The notes under the pieces are model-generated. The model saw only the letters and a program-made list of their open reading frames with translations. It made no database searches and was not told the DNA's origin. Shown here one piece after another: positions 7,521 through 14,828 of a stretch of DNA of 15,099 bases; positions within the stretch are counted from its first letter, which is position 1, and each line of letters opens with the position of its first letter. The position numbers and the translations under genes are program-made. The DNA is from Burkholderiales bacterium (GTDB lineage Bacteria; Pseudomonadota; Gammaproteobacteria; Burkholderiales; SHXO01). Where the stretch lies: positions 1-15,099 of the forward strand of contig JAHCKU010000035.1 in assembly GCA_026125625.1 (NCBI GenBank), in the 5' to 3' direction.

Positions 7521-7546
7521 TGGGGATTCCACATGGGGATTCTACG
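7521..7546. repeat. Tandem 13-bp direct repeat in the zrgA leader
   Basis: TGGGGATTCCACA (7521-7533) and TGGGGATTCTACG (7534-7546) match at 11 of 13 bases and abut directly. They lie 15 bases upstream of the zrgA ATG at 7506, on its leader side. On the - strand the shared unit is GAATCCCCA. No function is known to me; it could be a protein site or a chance duplication. Confidence 0.6.
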
Positions 7547-7560
7547 TGGGCAGTGACGCC

Positions 7561-7580
7561 TTTCGCAACTTAGTTGCATT
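7561..7580. promoter_or_regulatory. Zur-box-like operator between divergent zinc operons
   Basis: The palindrome GCAAC-TTA-GTTGC (7565-7577) sits in TTTCGCAACTTAGTTGCATT. The - strand copy at 12722-12703 is identical over these 20 bases except for one central base. A single site here could repress both the leftward DUF2796-DUF3299 genes and the rightward ABC genes, since it lies next to a -10-like TATTAT. Fur-family regulators bind palindromes of this size; that the regulator at 12734-13183 binds it is inferred from the matching copies around that gene cluster. Confidence 0.8.
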
Positions 7581-7615
7581 ATTATGGGGGCCAGCATGTA
7601 CGAGAAAGGATCGAT

Positions 7616-7659
7616 GCCCGCCGCCGCAGCGGCATGACCGGGCCGCAAACGCGGCGGGC
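7616..7659 (+). other. Nested stem-loop in the leader of the ABC operon
   Basis: GCCCGCCGC (7616-7624) pairs perfectly with GCGGCGGGC (7651-7659), and inside it GCGGC (7629-7633) can pair with GCCGC (7642-7646). The structure would lie in a leader of about 200 bases between the promoter region and the GTG start at 7793. There is no T-tract after it, so it is not a simple terminator. In GC-rich DNA such stems can occur by chance. Confidence 0.4.
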
Positions 7660-7792
7660 AGTTCGCGCCGTGACGCGGCGGATGACGATCCAGGGTTGCC
7701 TGGCCACTGCCGGCGCGCTACCGTACGCGGCGGTCCGATAGCGGATCAACCCTGTAGCGCGTCCTCGATCTGAATCCAGAAACCTCTCGCCC

Positions 7793-8551
7793 GTGAGCAC
7801 ACTCGACATTGCCCAGGATGGCGCTCCTGTGCTGGACTTGCAGGGCGTACGCTTCACCTGGAGCAGCGCGCGCGAAGCGCTGATCGAGATCGACGTGCTG
7901 CGTGTGGCGCCCGGCGAGCGCCTGTTCCTGCGCGGACCCAGCGGTAGCGGCAAGTCCACCCTGCTGAGCCTGCTGGCAGGCGTGCTCACGCCCGGTGCAG
8001 GCGCAATCCACCTTCTCGGCCGCAACCTCGCCGCGCTGTCCGGGGCGGGACGCGACCGCATCCGTGCGGATCACGTCGGCTTCATCTTCCAGATGTTCAA
8101 TCTGATCCCGTATCTGAATGTCATGGAAAACGTGATGCTGCCGTGCGCTTTCTCGGAGCGCCGCCGCACGCGCGCGCAGCGGCGCGGTGGAAACGTCGCG
8201 CAGGAAGCGCATCGCCTGCTGGCGGCGCTGGACATGGCCGAGGCCGGTCTGCTGCAGCGCCCGGTCACACAGCTCAGCGTCGGGCAACAGCAGCGGGTGG
8301 CCGCGGCACGTGCCTTGATCGGCGCGCCGGAACTGGTCATCGCCGACGAGCCGACCTCGTCGCTGGATGCCGATCGCCGCAACGCGTTCGTCGAGCTGCT
8401 CTTCCGCGAGTGCAGGCAAGCCGGGTCCGCACTGGTATTCGTCAGCCACGATGCAAGCCTGGCGCCGCTGTTCGATCGCACCCTGGAGTTCACCAGCCTG
8501 AACAAGGCACGATCACCATCCCGGCAGGATGCGGGGCCTGAGCCGGCATGA
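7793..8551 (+). CDS. MacB/LolD-type ABC transporter ATP-binding protein of a Zrg-type zinc system
   Basis: A 252-residue ATPase with all motifs intact: Walker A GPSGSGKST (48-56), Q-loop Q100 in IFQMFNLIPYLNVMENV, signature LSVGQ (161-165), Walker B LVIADEP (181-187) with E186 as catalytic base, and H219 in VSHD. The Q-loop surroundings and the SSLD D-loop place it in the LolD/MacB/FtsE group, which pairs with FtsX-type permeases. The next gene is exactly such a permease, and the two overlap by ATGA. Start GTG 7793 has no clear ribosome site. Its place in a cluster of DUF2796, DUF3299, Zur-like and COG0523 genes points to zinc homeostasis, as in Vibrio ZrgABCDE, rather than drug efflux or lipoprotein release. 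Confidence 0.88.
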   Translation: MSTLDIAQDGAPVLDLQGVRFTWSSAREALIEIDVLRVAPGERLFLRGPSGSGKSTLLSLLAGVLTPGAGAIHLLGRNLAALSGAGRDRIRADHVGFIFQMFNLIPYLNVMENVMLPCAFSERRRTRAQRRGGNVAQEAHRLLAALDMAEAGLLQRPVTQLSVGQQQRVAAARALIGAPELVIADEPTSSLDADRRNAFVELLFRECRQAGSALVFVSHDASLAPLFDRTLEFTSLNKARSPSRQDAGPEPA

Positions 8552-9888
8552 GCGCGATTCCCACCCTGGCGATCAAGAGCCTGCGCAACCGGCGTACAAC
8601 GGCCGCGCTCACCGTGCTGTCGATCGCGTGCGCGGTGGTGCTGCTGCTGGGTGTCGAGCGCCTGCGCCACGAGTCGCGCGAGAGCTTCACCAACACCATC
8701 TCCGGCACCGATCTCATCGTCGGCGCGCGCAGCAGCCCCGTGCATCTGCTGCTCTATTCCGTGTTCCATGTCGGCAATGCCACCAACAACATCTCCTGGG
8801 ACAGCTACCGCAGCATCGCGCAGCGACCGGAGGTGGCGTGGACCATCCCGCTCTCGCTCGGCGATTCGCATCGCGGATTCCGCGTGCTGGGGACCAGCCC
8901 GGAATTCTTCGAGCACTTCCGTTTCGGCGATCGACGACGGCTCGAGCTCACCGCCGGGCGGGTGCTGCAGGATACGTACGACGCGGTGCTGGGTGCCGAA
9001 GTGGCAGCGAAGCTGGGCTATCGGCTGGGCGAACGCATCGTGGTCGCACACGGGTCGGGAGAGGTCAGCTTCTCCCTGCACCAGGACCATCCGTTCACCG
9101 TCACCGGAATCCTTGCACGCACCGGTACTCCGGTCGATCGCACGGTGCACATCACCCTGGCCGGCATGGATGCCATGCACGAGCAGATGCCCGCGGGCCG
9201 GTCCGCGGACCCCCTCGCTGCGGCGCTCGGGAAGCATGGCGCCAACGGTGGAGCGTTGCACCGCCCGCCGCAGGGGGAGGCGCACCCGCATGAAGACGGA
9301 GACGTGCGAGCCGGGCACGCGGATGATGGCGAGCATGGCGCCATCACCGCCTTTCTAGTAGGACTGAAATCGCGTCCCGCCGTGCTGTCGATGCAGCGCT
9401 ACGTGAACGACTACCCAAACGAGCCGCTCACCGCCATTCTCCCGGGCGCTACGCTGCCTCAGCTGTGGGAGATCGTCGGTGCCGCGGAGAAGGCACTGTT
9501 CGGCGTGTCCGTGCTGGTTGTCGTGGTCGGGCTGACGGGAATGCTGATCGCGCTGCTCACCAGTCTTTCGGAGCGGCGGCGCGAGATGGCGGTGCTGCGC
9601 TCGGTCGGTGCGCGACCCGCCCAGGTATTCGGCTTGATCGTCGGCGAGGCGGTGGTCCTCACCCTGGCCGGCATCGGGTTGGGGTTCGCACTGCTCTACG
9701 CCGGCCTGCTGCTGGGCCAGCCGTGGCTGGAAGCACGCATGGGCCTGTTCATTCCCATCGGCTGGCCGTCCACGCACGAATGGTCGCTCGCCACGCTGGT
9801 AGCCATTGCAGGCACAATTACCGGATTCATCCCTGGCTACCGCCTGTACCGCCATTCGCTGGCCGACGGCATGACCATCCGCATCTGA
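8548..9888 (+). CDS. FtsX/MacB-type ABC permease with His-rich periplasmic loop
   Basis: A 446-residue inner-membrane protein with the four-helix FtsX-like layout: one helix near residues 17-37, a large periplasmic domain, then three helices near 318-340, 369-391 and 412-430. The SERRREMAVLRSVGARPAQV segment after the second helix is the typical coupling region of the FtsX/MacB family. The end of the periplasmic domain carries a low-complexity insert with seven histidines between residues 211 and 263 (H211, H230, H238, H246, H248, H257, H263), mixed with Asp and Glu, as seen in zinc transporters. It starts inside the ATPase gene (ATGA overlap) and ends six bases before the DUF3299 gene, so the three are co-transcribed and likely coupled. 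Confidence 0.88.
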   Translation: MSAIPTLAIKSLRNRRTTAALTVLSIACAVVLLLGVERLRHESRESFTNTISGTDLIVGARSSPVHLLLYSVFHVGNATNNISWDSYRSIAQRPEVAWTIPLSLGDSHRGFRVLGTSPEFFEHFRFGDRRRLELTAGRVLQDTYDAVLGAEVAAKLGYRLGERIVVAHGSGEVSFSLHQDHPFTVTGILARTGTPVDRTVHITLAGMDAMHEQMPAGRSADPLAAALGKHGANGGALHRPPQGEAHPHEDGDVRAGHADDGEHGAITAFLVGLKSRPAVLSMQRYVNDYPNEPLTAILPGATLPQLWEIVGAAEKALFGVSVLVVVVGLTGMLIALLTSLSERRREMAVLRSVGARPAQVFGLIVGEAVVLTLAGIGLGFALLYAGLLLGQPWLEARMGLFIPIGWPSTHEWSLATLVAIAGTITGFIPGYRLYRHSLADGMTIRI

Positions 9889-9894
9889 ACGCCG

Positions 9895-10566
9895 ATGACC
9901 CGATCCATGTTTCGACGTCTGCTGCCGACCCTGTGCGCCATGCTGATGGCGCTGTCGGCCCAGGCCGATACGCCGAAGCAGATCATGTGGCAAGACCTGA
10001 CCCCCGGAACCGCGAAGGCGGAGGACGACCCGTTCTCGGCCATGTCGCTCGACCAGCTGTCCGATCTGTCGGACCTGGCCTGGATCCGCGATCGCCGCGC
10101 GCGCGGCGAGAAGCCGACGCCGAAGGACCAGGCCGACGAGCAGGCGTTGCTGAGCCGGCTCAAGCAGGCAGGCGTGGACGCCGAGGCGATGCTGACCAAG
10201 CGTGACGAGGTGATCGCCCAGCGCCAGACCCAGGCAGTGGCCGTCAACGCCAAGCTCGACGGGGCGCAGGTACGTATCCCAGGCTATGTTCTTCCCTTGG
10301 AGTACAAGGGCAAGCAGGTAGCCGAGTTCCTGCTCGTGCCCTGGGTCGGCGCGTGCATTCACACGCCGCCGCCGCCGCCCAACCAGATCATTCACGTCAC
10401 GCCAGCCCGGCCTTTCGAGAGCACCGGCATGTTCGCAGCGGTCTGGGTGACGGGCCAGCTCAGCGCTGCGTCGTCAAAGCGCGCACTGTTCATGCTGGAC
10501 GGTTCGTCCGACATCGACATCGCCTACTCGTTGAAGGCGAGCGTGGTCGAGCCCTATACCGAGTGA
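9895..10566 (+). CDS. Secreted DUF3299 protein of a ZrgABCDE-type zinc system
   Basis: A 223-residue periplasmic protein. Residues 1-24 are a Sec signal peptide with the cleavage site AQA before D25; unlike the paralogue at 6342-6944 there is no lipobox. A charged, probably helical stretch (about 45-115) precedes the DUF3299 core: VRIPGYVLPLE (126-136), EFLLVPWVGACIHTPPPPP (144-162) and NQIIHV (163-168). The core matches the paralogue closely while the N-terminal parts differ. It is the third gene of the rightward operon, six bases after the permease. Its role is unknown; partnering with the permease's periplasmic domain is an inference from gene order. An alternative start at ATG 9907 (residue 5) would also keep the signal peptide. 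Confidence 0.88.
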   Translation: MTRSMFRRLLPTLCAMLMALSAQADTPKQIMWQDLTPGTAKAEDDPFSAMSLDQLSDLSDLAWIRDRRARGEKPTPKDQADEQALLSRLKQAGVDAEAMLTKRDEVIAQRQTQAVAVNAKLDGAQVRIPGYVLPLEYKGKQVAEFLLVPWVGACIHTPPPPPNQIIHVTPARPFESTGMFAAVWVTGQLSAASSKRALFMLDGSSDIDIAYSLKASVVEPYTE

Positions 10567-10608
10567 CGGTCTGTCGTAAAGCTGCTGCGCGGGACCGATG
10601 CGCGGTGG

Positions 10609-11154
10609 CTACTTGAACGCCGGCAGTGCAAGCACGGCGCCTGTTTGGCTGTCAGGGTGCGAATGCGGCAGCGCGCGGCTGAGCACCGAGCGCATCACGA
10701 TGTTGTCCACACCGGCTTCCTGCACGTCGACGCGCACCACGACGCGCGTATTGAACTTGACGTCGGGGCGATACCACAAGGTCATGGTGTCGACGTCGCC
10801 TTCGGTACGCACGTTGGCAATCAGGTAAGGCGTCTCCAGCTGCATCCACTTGTTCTTGAGCGTGGAGAACGCGGTCTGCATCAGCGGCTCGCCGTCGAGC
10901 TCGATGGTGACGAAGGTGGAATCGCTGCTGCGACCGGTCTTGACGATCTCGGCGGCATGGAACCATCCAGCGCCGATGACCTGCATGCTCGCCTCCTCAC
11001 CCTGCGCCAACGCCCCGACGTCACGTTGCGCACTGATCGGCTCGCCACGCACCTCCCCTTCTACGCAAGCGAACGCCACGCCGGCGGACGCGGCAAGCGC
11101 CAAGGCGGCGAACATACGGGTGGAGGCGAACAGCACCTGATGCATGATTGTCAT
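10609..11154 (-). CDS. Uncharacterised exported protein at the end of the Zur-MerC-COG0523 cluster
   Basis: I do not recognise a family for this 181-residue protein. The N-terminus is a Sec-type signal: MHQVLFASTRMFAALALA, then the AFA cleavage site before CVEGEV. The preceding residues do not make a proper lipobox, so it is probably soluble. The mature part is beta-rich in look, with FVTIELDGEPLMQTAF, and ends with a small His motif, ALPHSHPDSQ. It is the last of three same-strand genes (MerC, COG0523, this one), 61 bases after COG0523, so it may be co-regulated by the operator at 12703-12722. Start is ATG 11154 or ATG 11145; neither has a strong ribosome site. It converges with the DUF3299 gene, 42 bases away, with no clear terminator between. 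Confidence 0.72.
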   Translation of the reverse strand: MTIMHQVLFASTRMFAALALAASAGVAFACVEGEVRGEPISAQRDVGALAQGEEASMQVIGAGWFHAAEIVKTGRSSDSTFVTIELDGEPLMQTAFSTLKNKWMQLETPYLIANVRTEGDVDTMTLWYRPDVKFNTRVVVRVDVQEAGVDNIVMRSVLSRALPHSHPDSQTGAVLALPAFK

Positions 11155-11215
11155 CCCGGCCAGGAATATCGATACGAGTATGCCACTGCGACGCCGGGGA
11201 CGTATAGCCGGTTTT

Positions 11216-12196
<981 letters not shown>

Positions 12197-12249
12197 GCCT
12201 CATCCATATCGTGCGGGGCACACGCCGGCGCGGAACGTCGGGCAGGTTG

Positions 12250-12663
12250 CTAGGACGTGCGGCCAGCCATCAGATTGATGGAATGCGCATAGATCAGGCA
12301 GACGCTGCCGGTGATGGTAAGCGCGGTAGCGGCCGTTTCGCCGAATTGCGCCTCCTGCAGCGCACCCAACAGGATTGCAGTCACACCGAGAGCACCCCCA
12401 GCCAGCACCGCCGCGCGGCGATGCCGCCAATAACCGGGAAGCAAGGCGGCGAACGCGATGGGCACCAGCACCAGGGCCAGGGCCAGATGCAGTCCATGAT
12501 GATGCGCGCCGTGGCCGAAGATGGCCATCGCGGGCAGCACGATCAGCACGAGCGGCAATGCGATGCAATGCACCAGGCACAGCCCGGACAGACACAACCC
12601 GAACATATCCAGCAGGTCGCGCGAACGACCCGGTCGAACACCGCGCACGTGCATGAGTCGCAC
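12250..12663 (-). CDS. MerC-family membrane protein, probably zinc-regulated
   Basis: A 137-residue membrane protein with four hydrophobic segments. The first contains the MerC signature GLCLSGLCLVHCIALPL, with two Cys in GLCLVHC (C29, C33) that resemble the mercury-binding pair of MerC. A His-rich turn, HGAHHHGLH (51-59), lies between the first two helix pairs and is suited to metal binding. There is no other mercury-resistance gene nearby; the neighbours are a Zur-like regulator and a COG0523 GTPase, so zinc or another thiophilic metal is more likely. GTG 12663 is the first start; ATG 12654 (residue 4) is an alternative and neither has a clear ribosome site. The operator at 12703-12722 is about 40 bases upstream, and COG0523 follows. 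Confidence 0.8.
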   Translation of the reverse strand: MRLMHVRGVRPGRSRDLLDMFGLCLSGLCLVHCIALPLVLIVLPAMAIFGHGAHHHGLHLALALVLVPIAFAALLPGYWRHRRAAVLAGGALGVTAILLGALQEAQFGETAATALTITGSVCLIYAHSINLMAGRTS

Positions 12664-12702
12664 TCGAAAGCAGGAATGCCATGCTATCCGAGCCCCTCAA
12701 TC

Positions 12703-12722
12703 AATGCAACTATGTTGCGAAA
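12703..12722. promoter_or_regulatory. Zur-box-like operator upstream of MerC-COG0523 operon
   Basis: GCAAC-TAT-GTTGC (12706-12718) is the palindrome. Read on the - strand, the surrounding 20 bases match the copy at 7561-7580 with one central difference (TTTCGCAAC then A instead of T, TAGTTGCATT). It lies about 40 bases before the MerC start and just after the stop of the Fur-family gene, so it would control MerC and COG0523 rather than the regulator itself. The regulator's own upstream region has no such box. Confidence 0.8.
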
Positions 12723-12733
12723 AGAGTCGGGGG

Positions 12734-13183
12734 TCAGTGGTTGCGAGCAGACTTGCGCGGCGCACAGCCTCCACATACCCCCCTGACGGTCAACTCGATC
12801 TCACCGCCCCGGAAGCCAGCAGGCAGACGCACCGCGGGAACGCGCGGCGTCTCCTCGAGGCAGACCACGTCGCCGCAGGTATTGCACTGGAAATGCGGAT
12901 GAACGCCGCGCTGACTGTGGCGCTGCGCCTTGAAGCGCCAGACACGGTCGTCCCCGGAAATGCGGTGCGCGAGACCCTGCTCCGTGAGCCATTCCAGCAC
13001 ACGGTAGACGGTGACCCGATCCATGATATGCAACCGCCCGATGCCCGCCTCCACCTCGGAATGGGTGAGTGCCCGCTTGGCATCGAGCAGGGCGGCGAGG
13101 ACCACCACGCGGCCGCGCGTCACGCGGCTTCCGGTCTCACGCAGCATCGCCTCGGCGATCGCCTGATTCTGGCTGATGGACAT
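12734..13183 (-). CDS. zur: Fur-family transcriptional regulator, Zur-like
   Basis: A 149-residue DNA-binding metal-sensing repressor of the Fur family. The N-terminal winged helix begins at about residue 12 (LRETGSRVTRGRVVVLAAL) with the recognition helix region near DRVTVYRVLEWL. The dimer domain holds two CxxC pairs, C100/C103 (HFQCNTCG) and C137/C140 (GVCGGCAP), which form the structural zinc site, and HPH at 95-97 near the sensing site. Assignment to Zur rather than Fur or Nur is by context: COG0523, MerC, Zrg-type genes and the shared operator. ATG 13183 is chosen because it gives a normal family N-terminus; ATG 13219, in frame, would add 12 residues and lacks a good ribosome site. No operator copy is seen in its own promoter. 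Confidence 0.85.
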   Translation of the reverse strand: MSISQNQAIAEAMLRETGSRVTRGRVVVLAALLDAKRALTHSEVEAGIGRLHIMDRVTVYRVLEWLTEQGLAHRISGDDRVWRFKAQRHSQRGVHPHFQCNTCGDVVCLEETPRVPAVRLPAGFRGGEIELTVRGVCGGCAPRKSARNH

Positions 13184-13294
13184 TGCTGATTCCCGCAGGG
13201 TCACTGCCTCCGGACCCATTCTAGCAAAGCAGCCTTCGTATTCGATGTGCCGCGAACAGTCGTGACCCGAAAGACCCCCACAGGCGGCATCGCT

Positions 13295-13324
13295 GCCGGC
13301 CCGGCGGTGATCAGCCGGGCCGGC
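13295..13324 (-). terminator. GC-rich hairpin after the gluconolactonase-like gene
   Basis: A perfect 11-bp inverted repeat, GCCGGCCCGGC (13295-13305) and GCCGGGCCGGC (13314-13324), with an 8-base loop. It begins 24 bases after the stop of the leftward gene at 13349. There is no U-tract next to the stem, so it is either a weak or factor-assisted terminator, or only a protector of the mRNA end. Confidence 0.55.
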
Positions 13325-13348
13325 GCCTGCCTTACTGCCTGGACGCGA

Positions 13349-14500
13349 TCAGGTCGGCGTCCCGCCGCGCGTCTCGACATACACGGCGTACAGCGAGGTG
13401 CTGCCCGTCATGAACAGGCGATTGCGCTTGGAGCCGCCGAAGCATACGTTGGAGATGATCTCCGGCATGCGGATGACGCCGATGCGGGTGCCATCCGGCG
13501 AGAACACGTGCACGCCGTCGTAGCCGTCACCGACCCAGCCCATGCCGGCCCATACGTTGCCATCCTCGTCGCAGCGGATGCCATCGGCGAAGCCGGTCTT
13601 GCCCTCGTACTCCATGCTGGCGAACACGCGGCCATTGCGCAGACGCTTGCCGTCCAGGTCGTACACCCAGATCACGCTCTTCGCCTCCGGATAGTGCGAT
13701 ATTCCGGTATCGGCGATGTACACCTTTTTGAAGTCCGGCGAGAAGCACAACCCGTTGGGCTTGAACGGCTCGTCTGCGACCTTCTCCACCTTGCCGGGGG
13801 CATCGATGCGATAGACTGCTTCCTTCTGCAGCGGCTGCGGACTGCCGGTGTTGAGCCGCTCGCCCTCGTAGTTCATCAAGCCGCCGTAGCCGGGATCGGT
13901 GAAGAACAGCCAGCCGTCCGGGTGGCACATGCCGTCGTTGGGAGCATTCAGGCCCTTGCCGTCGGCGGACTTGTCCGCCAGCACGGTGATGGTGCCGTCG
14001 TTCTCGTAGCGCGTCACGCGGCGGGTGCCGTGTTCGAACGCGATCTGCCGGCCCTGGTAATCGAAGGTATTGCCGTTGCTGTTGTTGGACGGATAGCGGA
14101 ACCGGCGCGAGACGTGGCCATCTTCCTCGAGCCAGCGCAACTGCTCGTTATTGGGGATGTCGCTCCACAACAGATAGCGCCCCACGCCGTTCCAGGCCGG
14201 CCCCTCGGCCCACATCGTGCCGCGATACAGGCGCACGATCGGCGTGTTCCCCAGCTTGTACTTGAAGCGCTTGTCCAGGACGATGACATCCGGGTTCGGA
14301 TAGCGGGCGATTGGACCGTCTGGATCGTACTGATCGATGAAGTTGCGCGCGAATGCTTCGGACGACATGGTCGAGACGGCGGCCACTGCAGAAGCGGCAG
14401 TCAGAAACTGACGCCGGCTCATCGCACGCGGCTCTTGTTCGCTCTTGCTCTCGAGTGGTTTGGCGAGGTCGATGAAACGATGAAGCTGTATCCTTCCCAT
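13349..14500 (-). CDS. Tat-exported SMP-30/gluconolactonase/LRE family protein
   Basis: A 383-residue beta-propeller protein. A twin-arginine signal, SRRQFLTAA with R29 and R30, is followed by a hydrophobic stretch and an AFA site, so it is exported folded to the periplasm. The family metal-site residues can be placed by motif: E99 (AEGPAW), N188 (APNDG), N249 (KPNGLCFSPD) and D306 (FADGIRCDEDG). Members hydrolyse sugar lactones or related esters using a divalent cation; the true substrate here is unknown. Start ATG 14500 is preferred because GAGGAG lies 8 bases upstream, giving a 26-residue polar extension before the Tat motif; ATG 14422 would begin directly at MSRRQ. It is monocistronic, ending before a GC-rich hairpin. 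Confidence 0.87.
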   Translation of the reverse strand: MGRIQLHRFIDLAKPLESKSEQEPRAMSRRQFLTAASAVAAVSTMSSEAFARNFIDQYDPDGPIARYPNPDVIVLDKRFKYKLGNTPIVRLYRGTMWAEGPAWNGVGRYLLWSDIPNNEQLRWLEEDGHVSRRFRYPSNNSNGNTFDYQGRQIAFEHGTRRVTRYENDGTITVLADKSADGKGLNAPNDGMCHPDGWLFFTDPGYGGLMNYEGERLNTGSPQPLQKEAVYRIDAPGKVEKVADEPFKPNGLCFSPDFKKVYIADTGISHYPEAKSVIWVYDLDGKRLRNGRVFASMEYEGKTGFADGIRCDEDGNVWAGMGWVGDGYDGVHVFSPDGTRIGVIRMPEIISNVCFGGSKRNRLFMTGSTSLYAVYVETRGGTPT

Positions 14501-14828
14501 CTGGTTTTCTCCTCATCAGCTTTGGTTATATTGAGTGGACAGGAAATGAGCCGGATGAGCCTTCATGGTCCAACAACGAACATGACAACCGGCACACGCT
14601 CGCAATCCACGCTGCCTTTCTACAACAAAGTTGCACCGGAACACAACTCGAATCACCGTGTGTAGGTTTTGCTGATCGCTGCTGCAGCGCGGCGCTTCGC
14701 CCTCGCGTACCATCCGGGTATTCCACGCGGTCCCGACCATTCACGAAGCCGACGTTCGCTGCGTACGGCATGCGTGGCGTCATTGGCCGGAACGGTATCA
14801 GCATTGTCAGCAAGGAGAAATTCACCTG
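14501..14828. other. Divergent intergenic region, no gene seen
   Basis: This 328-base stretch separates the leftward lactonase-like gene and the rightward PLP enzyme. No supported coding region, RNA or repeat lies in it. A -10-like TATAAC on the - strand (14530-14525) sits near the lactonase gene, with no good -35. A weak operator-like sequence is at 14622-14634. The ribosome site AAGGAG for the rightward gene is at 14812-14817. Confidence 0.6.
14622..14634. promoter_or_regulatory. Weak match to the zinc-island operator
   Basis: ACAAC-AAA-GTTGC keeps the inverted-repeat form with one mismatch in the left arm, and extended by one base it agrees with the strong copies at 11 of 14 positions. 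It lies between the two divergent genes. It could be a distant member of the regulon or chance; no zinc-related gene is adjacent. Confidence 0.25.

Larger units (their letters stand above)
7507..7792. promoter_or_regulatory. Divergent regulatory region of the zinc ABC/ZrgA operons
   Basis: This 286-base gap separates two divergent operons. It contains the operator palindrome (7561-7580), a -10-like TATTAT at 7580-7585 for rightward transcription, two 13-bp direct repeats (7521-7546) in the leftward leader, and a nested hairpin (7616-7659) in the rightward leader. Only mini-frames of 5 to 17 codons are present, none with support as genes. Confidence 0.65.

Noticed and set aside
8071..10395. 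Long - strand frames (8071-9336, 9355-10395) opposite the zinc ABC genes
   Set aside because: No recognisable domains; they are antisense to intact ATPase, permease and DUF3299 genes.
10567..10608. Possible bidirectional terminator between the convergent DUF3299 and orphan genes
   Set aside because: Only a 4-bp GCGC pairing and no T-tract on either side; not enough to call.
12200..12700. 166-codon - strand frame overlapping the MerC gene
   Set aside because: Arg/Ala-rich shadow. The overlapping frame has the MerC Cys motif and clear membrane helices.
13247..14665. 472-codon + strand frame
   Set aside because: It is antisense to the Tat-exported lactonase-like gene, which has a signal peptide, ribosome site and family motifs.
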